Program-made: the position numbers and the translations under genes
Notes under the pieces: generated by a model
Database searches by the model: none
The model's input: the letters and a program-made list of their open reading frames with translations, nothing else
What the model was told of the DNA's origin: nothing
In this document: piece after piece, positions 8,144 through 15,750 of the stretch
Numbering within the stretch: the first letter of the stretch is position 1
Layout of the letters: each line of letters begins with the position of its first letter
Assembly (NCBI GenBank): GCA_001829155.1
Contig: MIAO01000098.1
Location: 11,909 to 54,442 of the forward strand
Length of the DNA stretch: 42,534 nt
Origin: Spirochaetes bacterium GWB1_36_13
GTDB taxonomy: Bacteria > Spirochaetota > GWB1-36-13
Direction of reading: 5' to 3'

Positions 8144-8911
8144 ATGGGCTGTCCTCCCTGCAGACAGAAAGTACCCGGCTGGATGGTTACTTTCGGTGAT
8201 ATGAACTCGCTATTACTAACCTTTTTTATCATGCTTCTGGCACAGGCGGAGATTAATCCGATCAAGGTGCAGCAAATGATGATGTCTTTTGAAACCCGCT
8301 TCGGGGCCGGTTTTTTTGACGGAGGAATGACCTTCTCAAAAGGAAAGCTGGCTGAACTGGGTATGACGATACAGTCTTTGCCTTCCACAAAAGAAGGTTC
8401 TCAGCTGGATAAGGCTCTTCAGGCGGCGATTTCGATTTTAGAGTCTGAGATTAAGGCGAAGAAAGTGATTGTAAAAGAAGATGAACGGGGGCTTGTCATA
8501 TCGATTGTGGGCGATATGTTCTTCGAGCCGGGTGACGCGGAGCTTTTAGCAGAGACGAAAAAGCTATTAGACAAAGTAACAAAACTGGTTTTAGATTTAA
8601 AATACACAGGACAGGACAATAAAATAGAAGTAGAGGGTTTTGCCGATTCCGGGCAGATTCCGCCGACCAGCCCCTATTTTGGTAAATTCCCTACCAATTT
8701 AGACTTAGCATCAGCTCGATCCAATAATGTGATTAAATATTTCTGGGCATCAGGAATTTCTCCGATCCGCCAATATAAAGGAAAATCTTATGCCAAGTTC
8801 AAATCTGTTTCTTACGGCGAGTTTCAGCCGGTAGAAGCCAATGTTTCCCCTGAAGAAAGAGCTTATAACCGAAGAGTTGATATTGTATTTGTCCGGGAGG
8901 ACAAGGAATAA
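8144..8911 (+). CDS. motB: flagellar motor stator protein MotB
   Basis: A 255-residue partner of MotA. The N-terminal CPPCRQKVPGWMVTFGDMNS stretch leads into the single membrane helix; Asp19 is the channel acid that carries the ion. The C-terminal half is an OmpA-like peptidoglycan-binding domain (IEVEGFADSG, LASARSNNVIKYF and RRVDIVFV) that anchors the stator to the wall. AGGAG lies before the ATG, 9 bases after motA. The stop abuts the start of the next gene. The ion used cannot be read from the sequence with confidence. Confidence 0.95.
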   Translation: MGCPPCRQKVPGWMVTFGDMNSLLLTFFIMLLAQAEINPIKVQQMMMSFETRFGAGFFDGGMTFSKGKLAELGMTIQSLPSTKEGSQLDKALQAAISILESEIKAKKVIVKEDERGLVISIVGDMFFEPGDAELLAETKKLLDKVTKLVLDLKYTGQDNKIEVEGFADSGQIPPTSPYFGKFPTNLDLASARSNNVIKYFWASGISPIRQYKGKSYAKFKSVSYGEFQPVEANVSPEERAYNRRVDIVFVREDKE

Positions 8912-9682
8912 ATGGTTTTTCAATCTTTAAAGCTGAAAGACTTAAAAAGCTTTTCAGCGGATTTTTCATCCCGGAGCAAAACCGGAATAGAGCTTGCACT
9001 GGATAATAATGATTTTTATCATTTTGAAGAATCCGAATTAATTTATTTAAAAAAAACAGCTGAAAAAAACCAGTTCTTTTTTGCCTCTTTTCACGCTCCT
9101 TTTCACGATTTAAACCTTGCGTCTTCGGATGAAAATCTGAGAGCCTACGCGGTAAGAAAAGTCAATACGGCAATCAGTCTTGCTTCCCGGTTAAATGTCC
9201 GGAAAGTTATTTTTCATACTGGAATCAATCCTCTTGTGCCGGAAAAAAAGAAGGAAGAAATTTGTCAGCGTTTTTTTCAAAGTCTGGAAGTGCTTTCCAA
9301 TGAAGCGTTTAAAAAAAATGTGGTTCTTTTTGTTGAAAACACTTACGAAAAAGACTTTTATTATTTTGAAAAAATGTTTCATTCTTTTCCTGAATTGAAA
9401 CTTGTTTTAGATATCGGGCATTCTTATTGTTTTTCAAATAAAAAAGCAGATGAATGGATTGAAAATTTCAGTGAAAAAATAGAGCACTGCCACCTTCATG
9501 ATAATTTATTGATTGAAGATTCTCATCTTTCTTTAGGGGAGGGGAAAATCCCTTTTCATAAAATCCTTCCCTTGCTTCCGGAAAAAGCAACCTTGACTCT
9601 TGAAACTCCTTTTAAAGACTTAGAAAAAAACTTAAAATTTTTAAGTGAACACAGTTTGTTAAAAGAGAGCGTCTTATCATAA
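8912..9682 (+). CDS. sugar phosphate isomerase/epimerase-like TIM-barrel protein (AP endonuclease 2 fold)
   Basis: A 256-residue protein with the xylose-isomerase-like TIM-barrel pattern: FASFHAPFHDLNL, NVRKVIFHTGINPL, NVVLFVENTYEKD, LKLVLDIGHSYCF, IEHCHLHDNL and DSHLSLGEGKIPF. The conserved Glu, Asp, His and Glu residues at strand ends are those that bind divalent metal in this superfamily, which includes sugar epimerases and endonuclease IV. Endonuclease IV itself has extra metal histidines that I do not see, so a carbohydrate enzyme is more likely. The substrate is unknown. The start overlaps nothing; it follows the motB stop directly, with GGAA of the motB end as ribosome site. Confidence 0.8.
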   Translation: MVFQSLKLKDLKSFSADFSSRSKTGIELALDNNDFYHFEESELIYLKKTAEKNQFFFASFHAPFHDLNLASSDENLRAYAVRKVNTAISLASRLNVRKVIFHTGINPLVPEKKKEEICQRFFQSLEVLSNEAFKKNVVLFVENTYEKDFYYFEKMFHSFPELKLVLDIGHSYCFSNKKADEWIENFSEKIEHCHLHDNLLIEDSHLSLGEGKIPFHKILPLLPEKATLTLETPFKDLEKNLKFLSEHSLLKESVLS

Positions 9683-9700
9683 AATTACAGGATTAAAAAA

Positions 9701-10420
9701 ATGGCTTCTCAAACAGAATGTTTAATTATCGGACTGGGAGTTTTTGGAAAATCGCTGGCGGAGAGCCTTAAAAAACAGCAGGCAATTGTTGTGGGTGTGG
9801 ATATCAACGAGAAATCTCTGAAAGAAAACCAGAAATTTCTGGATCAGATTGTCCGGGCGGATGCGACCAAGGAAGAGAATCTCCGTGTGCTGGGAGTGGA
9901 TAATTTCGACTACACTTTTGTGTGCATCGGGATCGATATGCAGTCGAATCTGATTGCGACCCTTCATTTAAGCAATCTGGGCGCCAGAAGAATCATAGCC
10001 AGAAGCAGTTCTGCCGAACACTCCCTTATCTTGCAGAAACTGGGCGCTCATAAAGTGGTGCGGCCTGAAATCGAGACGGGAGAGAGGCTTTCTTATGAAA
10101 TTATTTCCCGATTTGACCATTTTATCAAGTTTTCTGAAAACCTGGCGGTTGTTCAGCTTGAGGTGCCTGAGAAGATGTGGGGCAAGAATTTAAAAGAAAT
10201 GGATTTAAGAAAAAAGTATAAAATCAATCTCATTTCGATCAAGCGAAATGAACCTTTTGTGAATTCTGACGGGGAAGATACGGTTTTAAAAGACCTTGAA
10301 ACCGTCCCTGACCCAGACTACCGATTCAAAAAATTTGATAAAATTTATCTTGTCGGTGATGTCAGCAATCTCCAACGGTTTAAAGAAGATTATTTAAGCG
10401 GAGATACCAGTGCGTCTTAA
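9701..10420 (+). CDS. TrkA/KtrA-type potassium uptake regulatory (RCK) protein
   Basis: A 239-residue cytoplasmic protein with an N-terminal Rossmann RCK_N domain (dinucleotide motif GLGVFG at residues 11-16, acidic strand end GVDIN, then DATKEENL and CIGIDMQSN) and a C-terminal RCK_C domain from about residue 140 (LAVVQLEVPEKMWGKNLKEM and YLVGD near the end). Such proteins form octameric rings that bind NAD(H) or ATP/ADP and gate a TrkH/KtrB membrane subunit. No membrane partner is in the window. Length fits the single-RCK KtrA class rather than double TrkA. It overlaps the next gene by 11 bases. Confidence 0.9.
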   Translation: MASQTECLIIGLGVFGKSLAESLKKQQAIVVGVDINEKSLKENQKFLDQIVRADATKEENLRVLGVDNFDYTFVCIGIDMQSNLIATLHLSNLGARRIIARSSSAEHSLILQKLGAHKVVRPEIETGERLSYEIISRFDHFIKFSENLAVVQLEVPEKMWGKNLKEMDLRKKYKINLISIKRNEPFVNSDGEDTVLKDLETVPDPDYRFKKFDKIYLVGDVSNLQRFKEDYLSGDTSAS

Positions 10421-11105
10421 CCGTTATCTCGCTTCCTGCGGAGTGGCTTCAAGAAGGGCATGCGACCGTTTGATTGAGGAAGGAAAAGTTTTTGTCAACG
10501 GAGTCAAGGCTTTGGTGGGGCAGCTGGTCAATCCTGAAAGCGATCGAATTGAGTATAACGGAAAACTTCTATCAGCTGAAACCAAAGCCTATTATCTTTT
10601 TTATAAACCTTTTTTAGTATTGACAACATTGGACGACCCTCAAGGCAGGAAAACGGTTTCTGATTTTATCAAAAACATACCGGAAAGGATTTTTCCGGTG
10701 GGAAGGCTGGATTATGATTCGGAAGGGCTTCTATTCCTCACCAACGATGGAACACTTGCCCATAGAATTCAGCATCCTAAGTATGAGCTTGAAAAAGAAT
10801 ATGTGGTGAAAACAAATCAAGAATTAAATTCGGCTCAAGAACAAGAGTTTAGAAATGGAATTTTACTGGAAGAAGGGAAAACAAGTCCAGCCGGGCTTGA
10901 AAAAATCAATCATTGTCTTTATCAAGTGGTGCTCCATCAGGGATGGCATAGGCAGATCCGAAGAATGATGAGTGTTTTGGGGTGTGAAGTGCTTTCTTTG
11001 AAAAGGGTTAAAATAGGACCTTTTAGACTAGACAGACTCAGACCCGGTGAGCTGAAAAAAATTTTACCTGCCGAATTAAAAGAGTTAAAAAAACTTTTAT
11101 TTTAA
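10410..11105 (+). CDS. pseudouridine synthase, RsuA/RluB/RluE family
   Basis: A 231-residue protein starting at GTG 10410, with GGAG upstream. The S4 RNA-binding domain is at residues 1-50 (MRLNRYLASCGVASRRACDR and KVFVNG). The catalytic domain follows with VGRLDYDSEGLLFLTNDG, where Asp101 is the nucleophile; HRIQHPKYELEKEYVV and WHRQIRRMMSVLGCEV also match. Members modify 23S or 16S rRNA uridines; by overall resemblance this is closest to RluB-type enzymes, but the exact target cannot be read. It overlaps the end of the potassium-regulator gene, indicating translational coupling. Confidence 0.93.
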   Translation: MRLNRYLASCGVASRRACDRLIEEGKVFVNGVKALVGQLVNPESDRIEYNGKLLSAETKAYYLFYKPFLVLTTLDDPQGRKTVSDFIKNIPERIFPVGRLDYDSEGLLFLTNDGTLAHRIQHPKYELEKEYVVKTNQELNSAQEQEFRNGILLEEGKTSPAGLEKINHCLYQVVLHQGWHRQIRRMMSVLGCEVLSLKRVKIGPFRLDRLRPGELKKILPAELKELKKLLF

Positions 11106-11109
11106 GTGT

Positions 11110-11232
11110 GGTTCTAAAAATAAAGAAAATCGTCATTTCAATGAGCAAAGCGAAGAGAAATCTTTATTAATATCAATATTTTAAGATTTCTCACTTTGTT
11201 CGAAATGATAGAAAAATTTAATTTTTAGAACC
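11110..11232. repeat. palindromic dispersed repeat, type 2 (MITE-like)
   Basis: A 123-bp element bounded by a perfect 12-bp terminal inverted repeat, GGTTCTAAAAAT (11110-11121) and ATTTTTAGAACC (11221-11232). Inner pairs continue the fold: GTCATTTC (from 11132) with GAAATGAT (11202-11209), and GAGAAATCTT (11155-11164) with AAGATTTCTC (11183-11192). Repeats with a GTCATTTCGA...GAGAAATCTT core are widespread in bacteria. It has no open frame and shares no sequence with the type 1 element. It lies between the pseudouridine synthase and the interrupted methyltransferase. Confidence 0.8.
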
Positions 11233-11267
11233 CGCCTTAAATATATTCTAGCAAAAGAAGGTTTTTT

Positions 11268-11897
11268 ATGTCCGATAAAGAGTATGATTTTGTGTCAAAA
11301 ATCTATGATCCCCTGCTGTTTGTTTTTTTAAACCCGATCCGGAAAAAAATCATTCAGGAACTGAAATCGTTTCAAGATAAAAAAATACTGGATCTCTGCT
11401 GCGGAACGGGGGATCAGCTGAAACGGATGGCGAAAAAGGGATTTGAAAACCTTCACGGCCTCGATATTTCAGAAGCAATGCTGAGGGTTGCCCGAAAAAA
11501 AACGGATCCAAAGATTCATTTTTATCAGGAAGATGCGGGAAATACCCGTTTTGAGGCGGAGTCGTTTGATAGCGTTATAATCAGTTTTGCCATTCATGAG
11601 AAAAAGAGAGAGGTTTAGGAAAAAATGCTTTTCGAGGCAGAGCGGGTGCTGAAAAAAGACGGGCTTCTGGTCATAGTAGATTATCAGATGGATAAAAAAA
11701 CCAATAGATTTGCGAAAAAACTGATCGGTTTTATTGAATGGGTAGCAGGAAAAACTCATTATGCAAATTATAAGCATTATGTAAAAAATAGAGGGTTAGA
11801 GTCACTTATGAAAACAGACCGGTTTCTGCTTCAGAAAAAAATTTTCTATGGACTGGGCAGCGTGGGGATCTTTTTTTATAAAAAAAACCAGAGTTGA
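11268..11897 (+). pseudogene. class I SAM-dependent methyltransferase interrupted by one in-frame TAG
   Basis: The first part (11268-11618) carries methyltransferase motif I (ILDLCCGTGDQL), the acidic strand end GLDISEAML and the post-motif stretch SFDSVIISFAIHEKKREV. A TAG at 11616-11618 (codon 117) ends it. The same frame continues at once with EKMLFEAERVLKKDGLLVIV, exactly the next family block, and runs to 11897. There is no frameshift: the whole region is one 209-residue frame with a single amber codon. TAG is the ordinary stop of flbD, motA and other genes here, so routine recoding is unlikely. Alternatives are a recent nonsense mutation, a sequencing error, or a split gene, since the TAG itself forms TAGGA before the ATG at 11625. 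The substrate is unknown; the type resembles UbiE-like enzymes. Confidence 0.8.
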
Positions 11898-11900
11898 TTT

Positions 11901-12956
11901 TTACTTCTTTTTTAAATGTTTTTTCACAAACTGCGTAGGATGAACAAATTCTTTCGGTACTTTTTTATCGTATCCTCCTCCGATCGGGAGGTCTTTTTCA
12001 CGGATTTCCCAGTGGATATGCCCTACCCATTTTCCCCGGCAGTTTCCCAGAGTGCCGATCTGCTGCCCTTTTTTCACATAATCACCGGGATTGACATTCA
12101 TATCCTGAAGGTGTCCATAAAGAGAATCAACAAAGGTAAAACCCTCTTTATCCTTTATTTTGTGAAGAATCCGAACTACATTACACCATCCTGACCCTGC
12201 ATCTTCCGCATAGAAAACCAATCCGTCCGCAATAGTTAAAACCGGGTCTCCAAGATGTTCATTGCCTTTCCTCGGACCGTTCCAGTCTTCTCCCAGATGG
12301 AGTCCGTCAAAGATCGAATTGTAGGTGCCGTAGGTCTGGGTTCTCCGGTATGCCTCTGCATCAGGTCCTCCAAAGGGAAAATCAAAATCCTCGGCAATCA
12401 TTTCATGATTGTTTTTAAACTCTTTCATTTTCTTTTTGAGGAGGATTCTCTTTTTTTTCTTTTCAGAAGCAGGGAAGACATTTTTATTAAAATTTTCTTT
12501 GTCGTAATAGAGCAGGTAGTCATAGACCGACTCAAGTTTATCTCCCAAGGCAAAATAAACCATGCTTCGCTTATAATAGTAAGACCTTTGAAAAGGGTCG
12601 AGTTCAAGAAGACGGTTGTAGTCTTCCAGAGCCTGTTCGTAGTTTTTCAGAATAAAATGGAGTTCTGCCCTTTCCGAAAGAGCTTCCTGATTATCAGGGA
12701 GAAGGGAGAGGGACTGGTTTAAATCTTTTAGCGCATTTCCAAAATCATCTTTTTCAATCCGGCGCAAAGCTCTGTGGAAATAGACTTTCGGGTCTGAAGG
12801 AAAATTTTCAACACTTTTGTTTAAGCTTTCCATAGACGCCCCAATCAGGCTCTCTTCTTCTGCCAAAATACTGTCTTTGACCCCTTCTTTCGAGCATTGA
12901 AAAATAAAAAATAAAAAATAAATAAAATTTGAATCTTTTTCATGTTCATGAACCAA
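11901..12956 (-). CDS. TPR-M23 metallopeptidase lipoprotein with a disrupted signal peptide frame
   Basis: The open frame runs from a TTG at 12956 (351 residues). Residues 40-150 are TPR units (FHRALRRIEKDDFGNALKDL and ALEDYNRLLELDP). The C-terminal half is an M23 (LytM) domain with complete zinc motifs: His220-LGE-Asp224, His282 in YGHLQD, and His313/His315 in HIHWEI. It should cut or remodel peptidoglycan. Oddly, the better start (ATG at 12943, reading MKKIQILFIFYFLFF) is one base out of frame with the lipobox-like FQCSKE; the two frames meet in a row of A/T runs at 12900-12918. One extra base there would give a normal lipoprotein signal. It follows the M50 gene closely and is convergent with the methyltransferase. 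Confidence 0.82.
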   Translation of the reverse strand: MVHEHEKDSNFIYFLFFIFQCSKEGVKDSILAEEESLIGASMESLNKSVENFPSDPKVYFHRALRRIEKDDFGNALKDLNQSLSLLPDNQEALSERAELHFILKNYEQALEDYNRLLELDPFQRSYYYKRSMVYFALGDKLESVYDYLLYYDKENFNKNVFPASEKKKKRILLKKKMKEFKNNHEMIAEDFDFPFGGPDAEAYRRTQTYGTYNSIFDGLHLGEDWNGPRKGNEHLGDPVLTIADGLVFYAEDAGSGWCNVVRILHKIKDKEGFTFVDSLYGHLQDMNVNPGDYVKKGQQIGTLGNCRGKWVGHIHWEIREKDLPIGGGYDKKVPKEFVHPTQFVKKHLKKK

Positions 12957-13593
12957 ACCCCAGCAGCTGCACCATAAAACCGGTCATGGCATCCACCAGT
13001 TTTGAAATCGGCAAGATTTCTATTTGAAACTGGCTTTCAATCAGTAAAACAACAATTAACAAGACAATACCGTATTTGTATAAATTTCCTATCACCTTGG
13101 CATTCACTTTTTTCAAAAAAGTCATGTATAAATGGGAGCCGTCTAGAGGGGGAATAGGAATGAGGTTAAAGAAAAACAAAGTCAAATTAATCACGCCCCA
13201 TAAACCAAAAAGATTCACAAATTCGCCGCCTAAATGAGTGGAATGAAAATAGGAAAAAAAGAAAAGGATTCTGGCAATCAGAAAGAAAAGAAAACCAAGA
13301 ATCAGATTGGAAAAAGGGCCTGCCAAAGATATCAGGATTTCATCCCTGTGCTTTTTCTTAAGGTTATCCGGGTTGATGGTTACGGGTTTTGCCCATCCGA
13401 ATCCAGCCGTAACAATCAGAATAAATCCGAGGGGATCAATGCTTTTCAGAGGGTTCAGAGAAAGCCTTCCGTCTTCCTTTGCTGTGCTGTCTCCCAAAAG
13501 ATACGCTGTATAAGCATGGGCAAACTCATGGACTGTGAGCCCGATAATGGCTGCCGGTACTAGTTTAAAAATTGAAAACAAATCAAAGTTCAA
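12946..13593 (-). CDS. M50 (site-2-protease family) integral membrane metalloprotease
   Basis: A 215-residue polytopic protein with the zinc motif HEFAH (His22, Glu23, His26) in the first membrane helix and the third-ligand motif NLIPIPPLDGSH in a later one. No PDZ domain is present, so it belongs to the short SpoIVFB/Rip-like group that cleaves transmembrane segments of regulators. The start is TTG at 13593, supported by AAGGA 8-12 bases upstream. The substrate is unknown. The stop lies 2 bases before the best start of the M23 gene, implying co-transcription. Confidence 0.92.
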   Translation of the reverse strand: MNFDLFSIFKLVPAAIIGLTVHEFAHAYTAYLLGDSTAKEDGRLSLNPLKSIDPLGFILIVTAGFGWAKPVTINPDNLKKKHRDEILISLAGPFSNLILGFLFFLIARILFFFSYFHSTHLGGEFVNLFGLWGVINLTLFFFNLIPIPPLDGSHLYMTFLKKVNAKVIGNLYKYGIVLLIVVLLIESQFQIEILPISKLVDAMTGFMVQLLGFGS

Positions 13594-13609
13594 GTTATTT
13601 TCCTTATTC

Positions 13610-13930
13610 TTATTCAGAATCTGAGTTTAATCCTTTAATCACTTCCCGGGTAATGTCTTTCCCCCCTTTGAAGTTGGTAACCAATGAACCTATTGAATAA
13701 ATCGGTCCCCATGGCACCCCCCACCAACCCATCAAAAAAGTCAGTAAAGTATATTGAAGACTTTTTAAAAAAGTATTTTCACCGTTCCGGATAAAATAAA
13801 TATCAGAACTCCTTCTAAAGGTCATGATAAGAACAGAAATACAGAATTCAAAAACGACAAACCGTGCCCCTTTTTCTAATTCATGATTCATTTCATTCAC
13901 GGACATGTTATTAAGCCCTAAGATTTTCAT
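13610..13930 (-). CDS. conserved hypothetical protein with GWWGVPWGPI membrane motif
   Basis: A 106-residue protein. Two hydrophobic segments are visible: FVVFEFCISVLIMTF (about 24-38) and a stretch at about 58-80 that contains MGWWGVPWGPIYSIGSLVTN. The Trp/Gly/Pro-rich motif followed by GGKDIT is one I associate with small uncharacterised bacterial membrane proteins; I know no function. AAGGAG lies before the ATG. It sits between the small lipoprotein and the M50 protease with short gaps, so it belongs to the same operon. Confidence 0.72.
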   Translation of the reverse strand: MKILGLNNMSVNEMNHELEKGARFVVFEFCISVLIMTFRRSSDIYFIRNGENTFLKSLQYTLLTFLMGWWGVPWGPIYSIGSLVTNFKGGKDITREVIKGLNSDSE

Positions 13931-13950
13931 ATTGACTCCTTATTAAATTA

Positions 13951-14133
13951 TTAAAAATTTTCTCTTCTTGTAAGATTGCCGTTTTTCATCACATTCCCAT
14001 CTTTAAAATGTATCACAGTATCTCCATTTTTATACCGATAGCTCACAAAACTCCTGTTTCTTGACACAGCAGGTATTTCATAACAGGATGAAAGAGAAAT
14101 CAGTAATAAAAAGTAAATAAAAATCACTTTCAT
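13951..14133 (-). CDS. small lipoprotein, unrecognised
   Basis: A 60-residue product with a clear lipoprotein signal: MKVIFIYFLLLISLSSC, with Cys17 in an LSSC lipobox. The mature part is only about 44 residues, basic, and includes SYRYKNGDTVIHFKDGNVMK, which could form a beta hairpin. AGGAA lies before the ATG, 9 bases after the XPB stop. Short lipoproteins of this kind are often entericidin-like or envelope accessory factors, but nothing identifies this one. Confidence 0.65.
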   Translation of the reverse strand: MKVIFIYFLLLISLSSCYEIPAVSRNRSFVSYRYKNGDTVIHFKDGNVMKNGNLTRRENF

Positions 14134-14142
14134 TTCAATTTC

Positions 14143-15750
14143 CTAATCCCAATCTTCTATCAAATATTTATACCCCTGTTCGGTGAGAAACATCTGGCGT
14201 TTGAGAGAAAAATCCTCTTCCACCGTATCCTTGGTCACAATTGAATAAAAGTAGGCGGGATGATCCTTGGGGCGTAAAATCCGTCCGAGTCTCTGTGCCT
14301 CTTCCTGCCTGGAACCAAATGTACCCGATACCTGAATGGCAACAGATGCGTCCGGAATATCCAAAGCCAGATTGGCCACTTTGGAGACCACCAGCACCGT
14401 AATTTCTCCATCTTTAAAGGACTGGTAGAGTTTTTCCCGTTTTGAATTGGACATAGCTCCGGTAATCAGGGGAGCGTCAATATCTTTGGCTATCGATGCC
14501 AGCTGATCCAGATACTGCCCGATCACCAGTATTTTTTCCTTGGAGTGTTTTTGAATCAATTCTTTGACGATAAAAAGCTTGTTCTCGTTTTCCCCTGAAA
14601 TCTTTGGTTTTTCTCTTTTGGTCGCCGAATAGTATTTGATTCGGTCTGAATCATTTAAGCTGATTTTACATTCATGACAGATGCCTGAAGCAATATAAGC
14701 TCTTTTTTCAAGCTCTTTCCACGGAACATCATAGCGTTTGGGACCTACCAGTGTAAAAACATCTTTTTCCTTGCCGTCTTCGCGAATCAGGGTCGCAGTA
14801 AGCCCTAAACGCCGGGCGGTCTGAATCTCAGCCGTGATTTTGAAAACAGGCGCTGGAAGAATATGCACTTCGTCATAGATAATCAAGCCCCAGTTGTTTT
14901 CAAAAAAAATTTTTAAATGAGGAAATATTCCTTCTTTATTTTGAAAAGTAAGCACTTGATAAGTGGCTATGGTTACGGGTTTGATATTTTTTTTACTTCC
15001 CGAATATTCCCCGATCATTTCTTTGGGTATATCGGTTTTTTCAAGAATTTCTTTCTCCCACTGTTTGAGAGCGGCATGATGGGGAACCAGAATCAGAGTG
15101 GATATCTGAATCATGCTCATAGCGGCAAGTCCGACCACTGTTTTCCCCGATCCGCAGGGAAGCACAATCACTCCATAGCCTGTCTGGTGAAAAATTTTAG
15201 CGGCTTCTGTCTGATAATCTCTGGGCTGCCAGTGGTCTTTCAGATGAAAAGCAAGGGGAGTGCCTGGAAGAAAGGAAGCAGTGTCTTCTACTGGATAAGG
15301 AGGGTCGAGTTCGATCAGATACTGTTTAACGGTTCCCCGGTTGAGTTTTCGAATCAAAAATCCGTTTTCCACTTCTTTTTCAAAAATATGAACCATTTTT
15401 CTCTGTTTTTTTAAAAAAACCTGATCCGCCGGGCTGGTTTCCAATAGATAAAAATCCTCGTCAAAATCCCTGATTTTAATTTTACCATAACGGCTGTAAT
15501 AATCTTTGATAAAAAAAATAATATTTTCAGGCACCGGGAAACGGCTGAATTTTTTAAGCCCTTCAATCACAAATTCCAGTTTTATCCGCATCGCGGCAGC
15601 GTTCCACAATGAAAGGGGAGTGATTTTATAGGTGTGGATGTACTCCGGAGATTTTTCAAGCTGGGCAAAAAGAGAAAGAAAATCTCTTTCCTCTTCATAC
15701 AATGGATCCTGTGTCTCAACAAATAATGAAAAATCACTTTGTATAATCAA
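14143..15750 (-). CDS. bacterial XPB-type DNA helicase
   Basis: A 535-residue superfamily 2 helicase. The N-terminal third resembles the XPB helicase-associated region. The motor has Walker A PCGSGKT (198-204), Walker B DEVH (293-296; DEVH rather than DEAD or DEAH is typical of XPB), GLTATLIREDG, and a second RecA domain ending in QEEAQRLGRILRP. XPB homologues unwind DNA in repair, and some bacterial ones act with the nuclease Bax1; no such partner is seen here. The start is TTG at 15750, overlapping the mtaB stop by 4 bases, with AGGAG 10 bases upstream. Confidence 0.92.
   Translation of the reverse strand: MIIQSDFSLFVETQDPLYEEERDFLSLFAQLEKSPEYIHTYKITPLSLWNAAAMRIKLEFVIEGLKKFSRFPVPENIIFFIKDYYSRYGKIKIRDFDEDFYLLETSPADQVFLKKQRKMVHIFEKEVENGFLIRKLNRGTVKQYLIELDPPYPVEDTASFLPGTPLAFHLKDHWQPRDYQTEAAKIFHQTGYGVIVLPCGSGKTVVGLAAMSMIQISTLILVPHHAALKQWEKEILEKTDIPKEMIGEYSGSKKNIKPVTIATYQVLTFQNKEGIFPHLKIFFENNWGLIIYDEVHILPAPVFKITAEIQTARRLGLTATLIREDGKEKDVFTLVGPKRYDVPWKELEKRAYIASGICHECKISLNDSDRIKYYSATKREKPKISGENENKLFIVKELIQKHSKEKILVIGQYLDQLASIAKDIDAPLITGAMSNSKREKLYQSFKDGEITVLVVSKVANLALDIPDASVAIQVSGTFGSRQEEAQRLGRILRPKDHPAYFYSIVTKDTVEEDFSLKRQMFLTEQGYKYLIEDWD

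Noticed and set aside
11616-11618. TAG read as pyrrolysine or another recoded amino acid
   Set aside because: TAG is the ordinary stop of flbD, motA, the two membrane-protein genes and others in the window, and the codon does not fall at a catalytic position of a known pyrrolysine protein.
14917-15414. 165-residue plus-strand frame inside the XPB gene
   Set aside because: It lies antisense to a strongly conserved helicase and matches no family; it is a shadow of codon bias.
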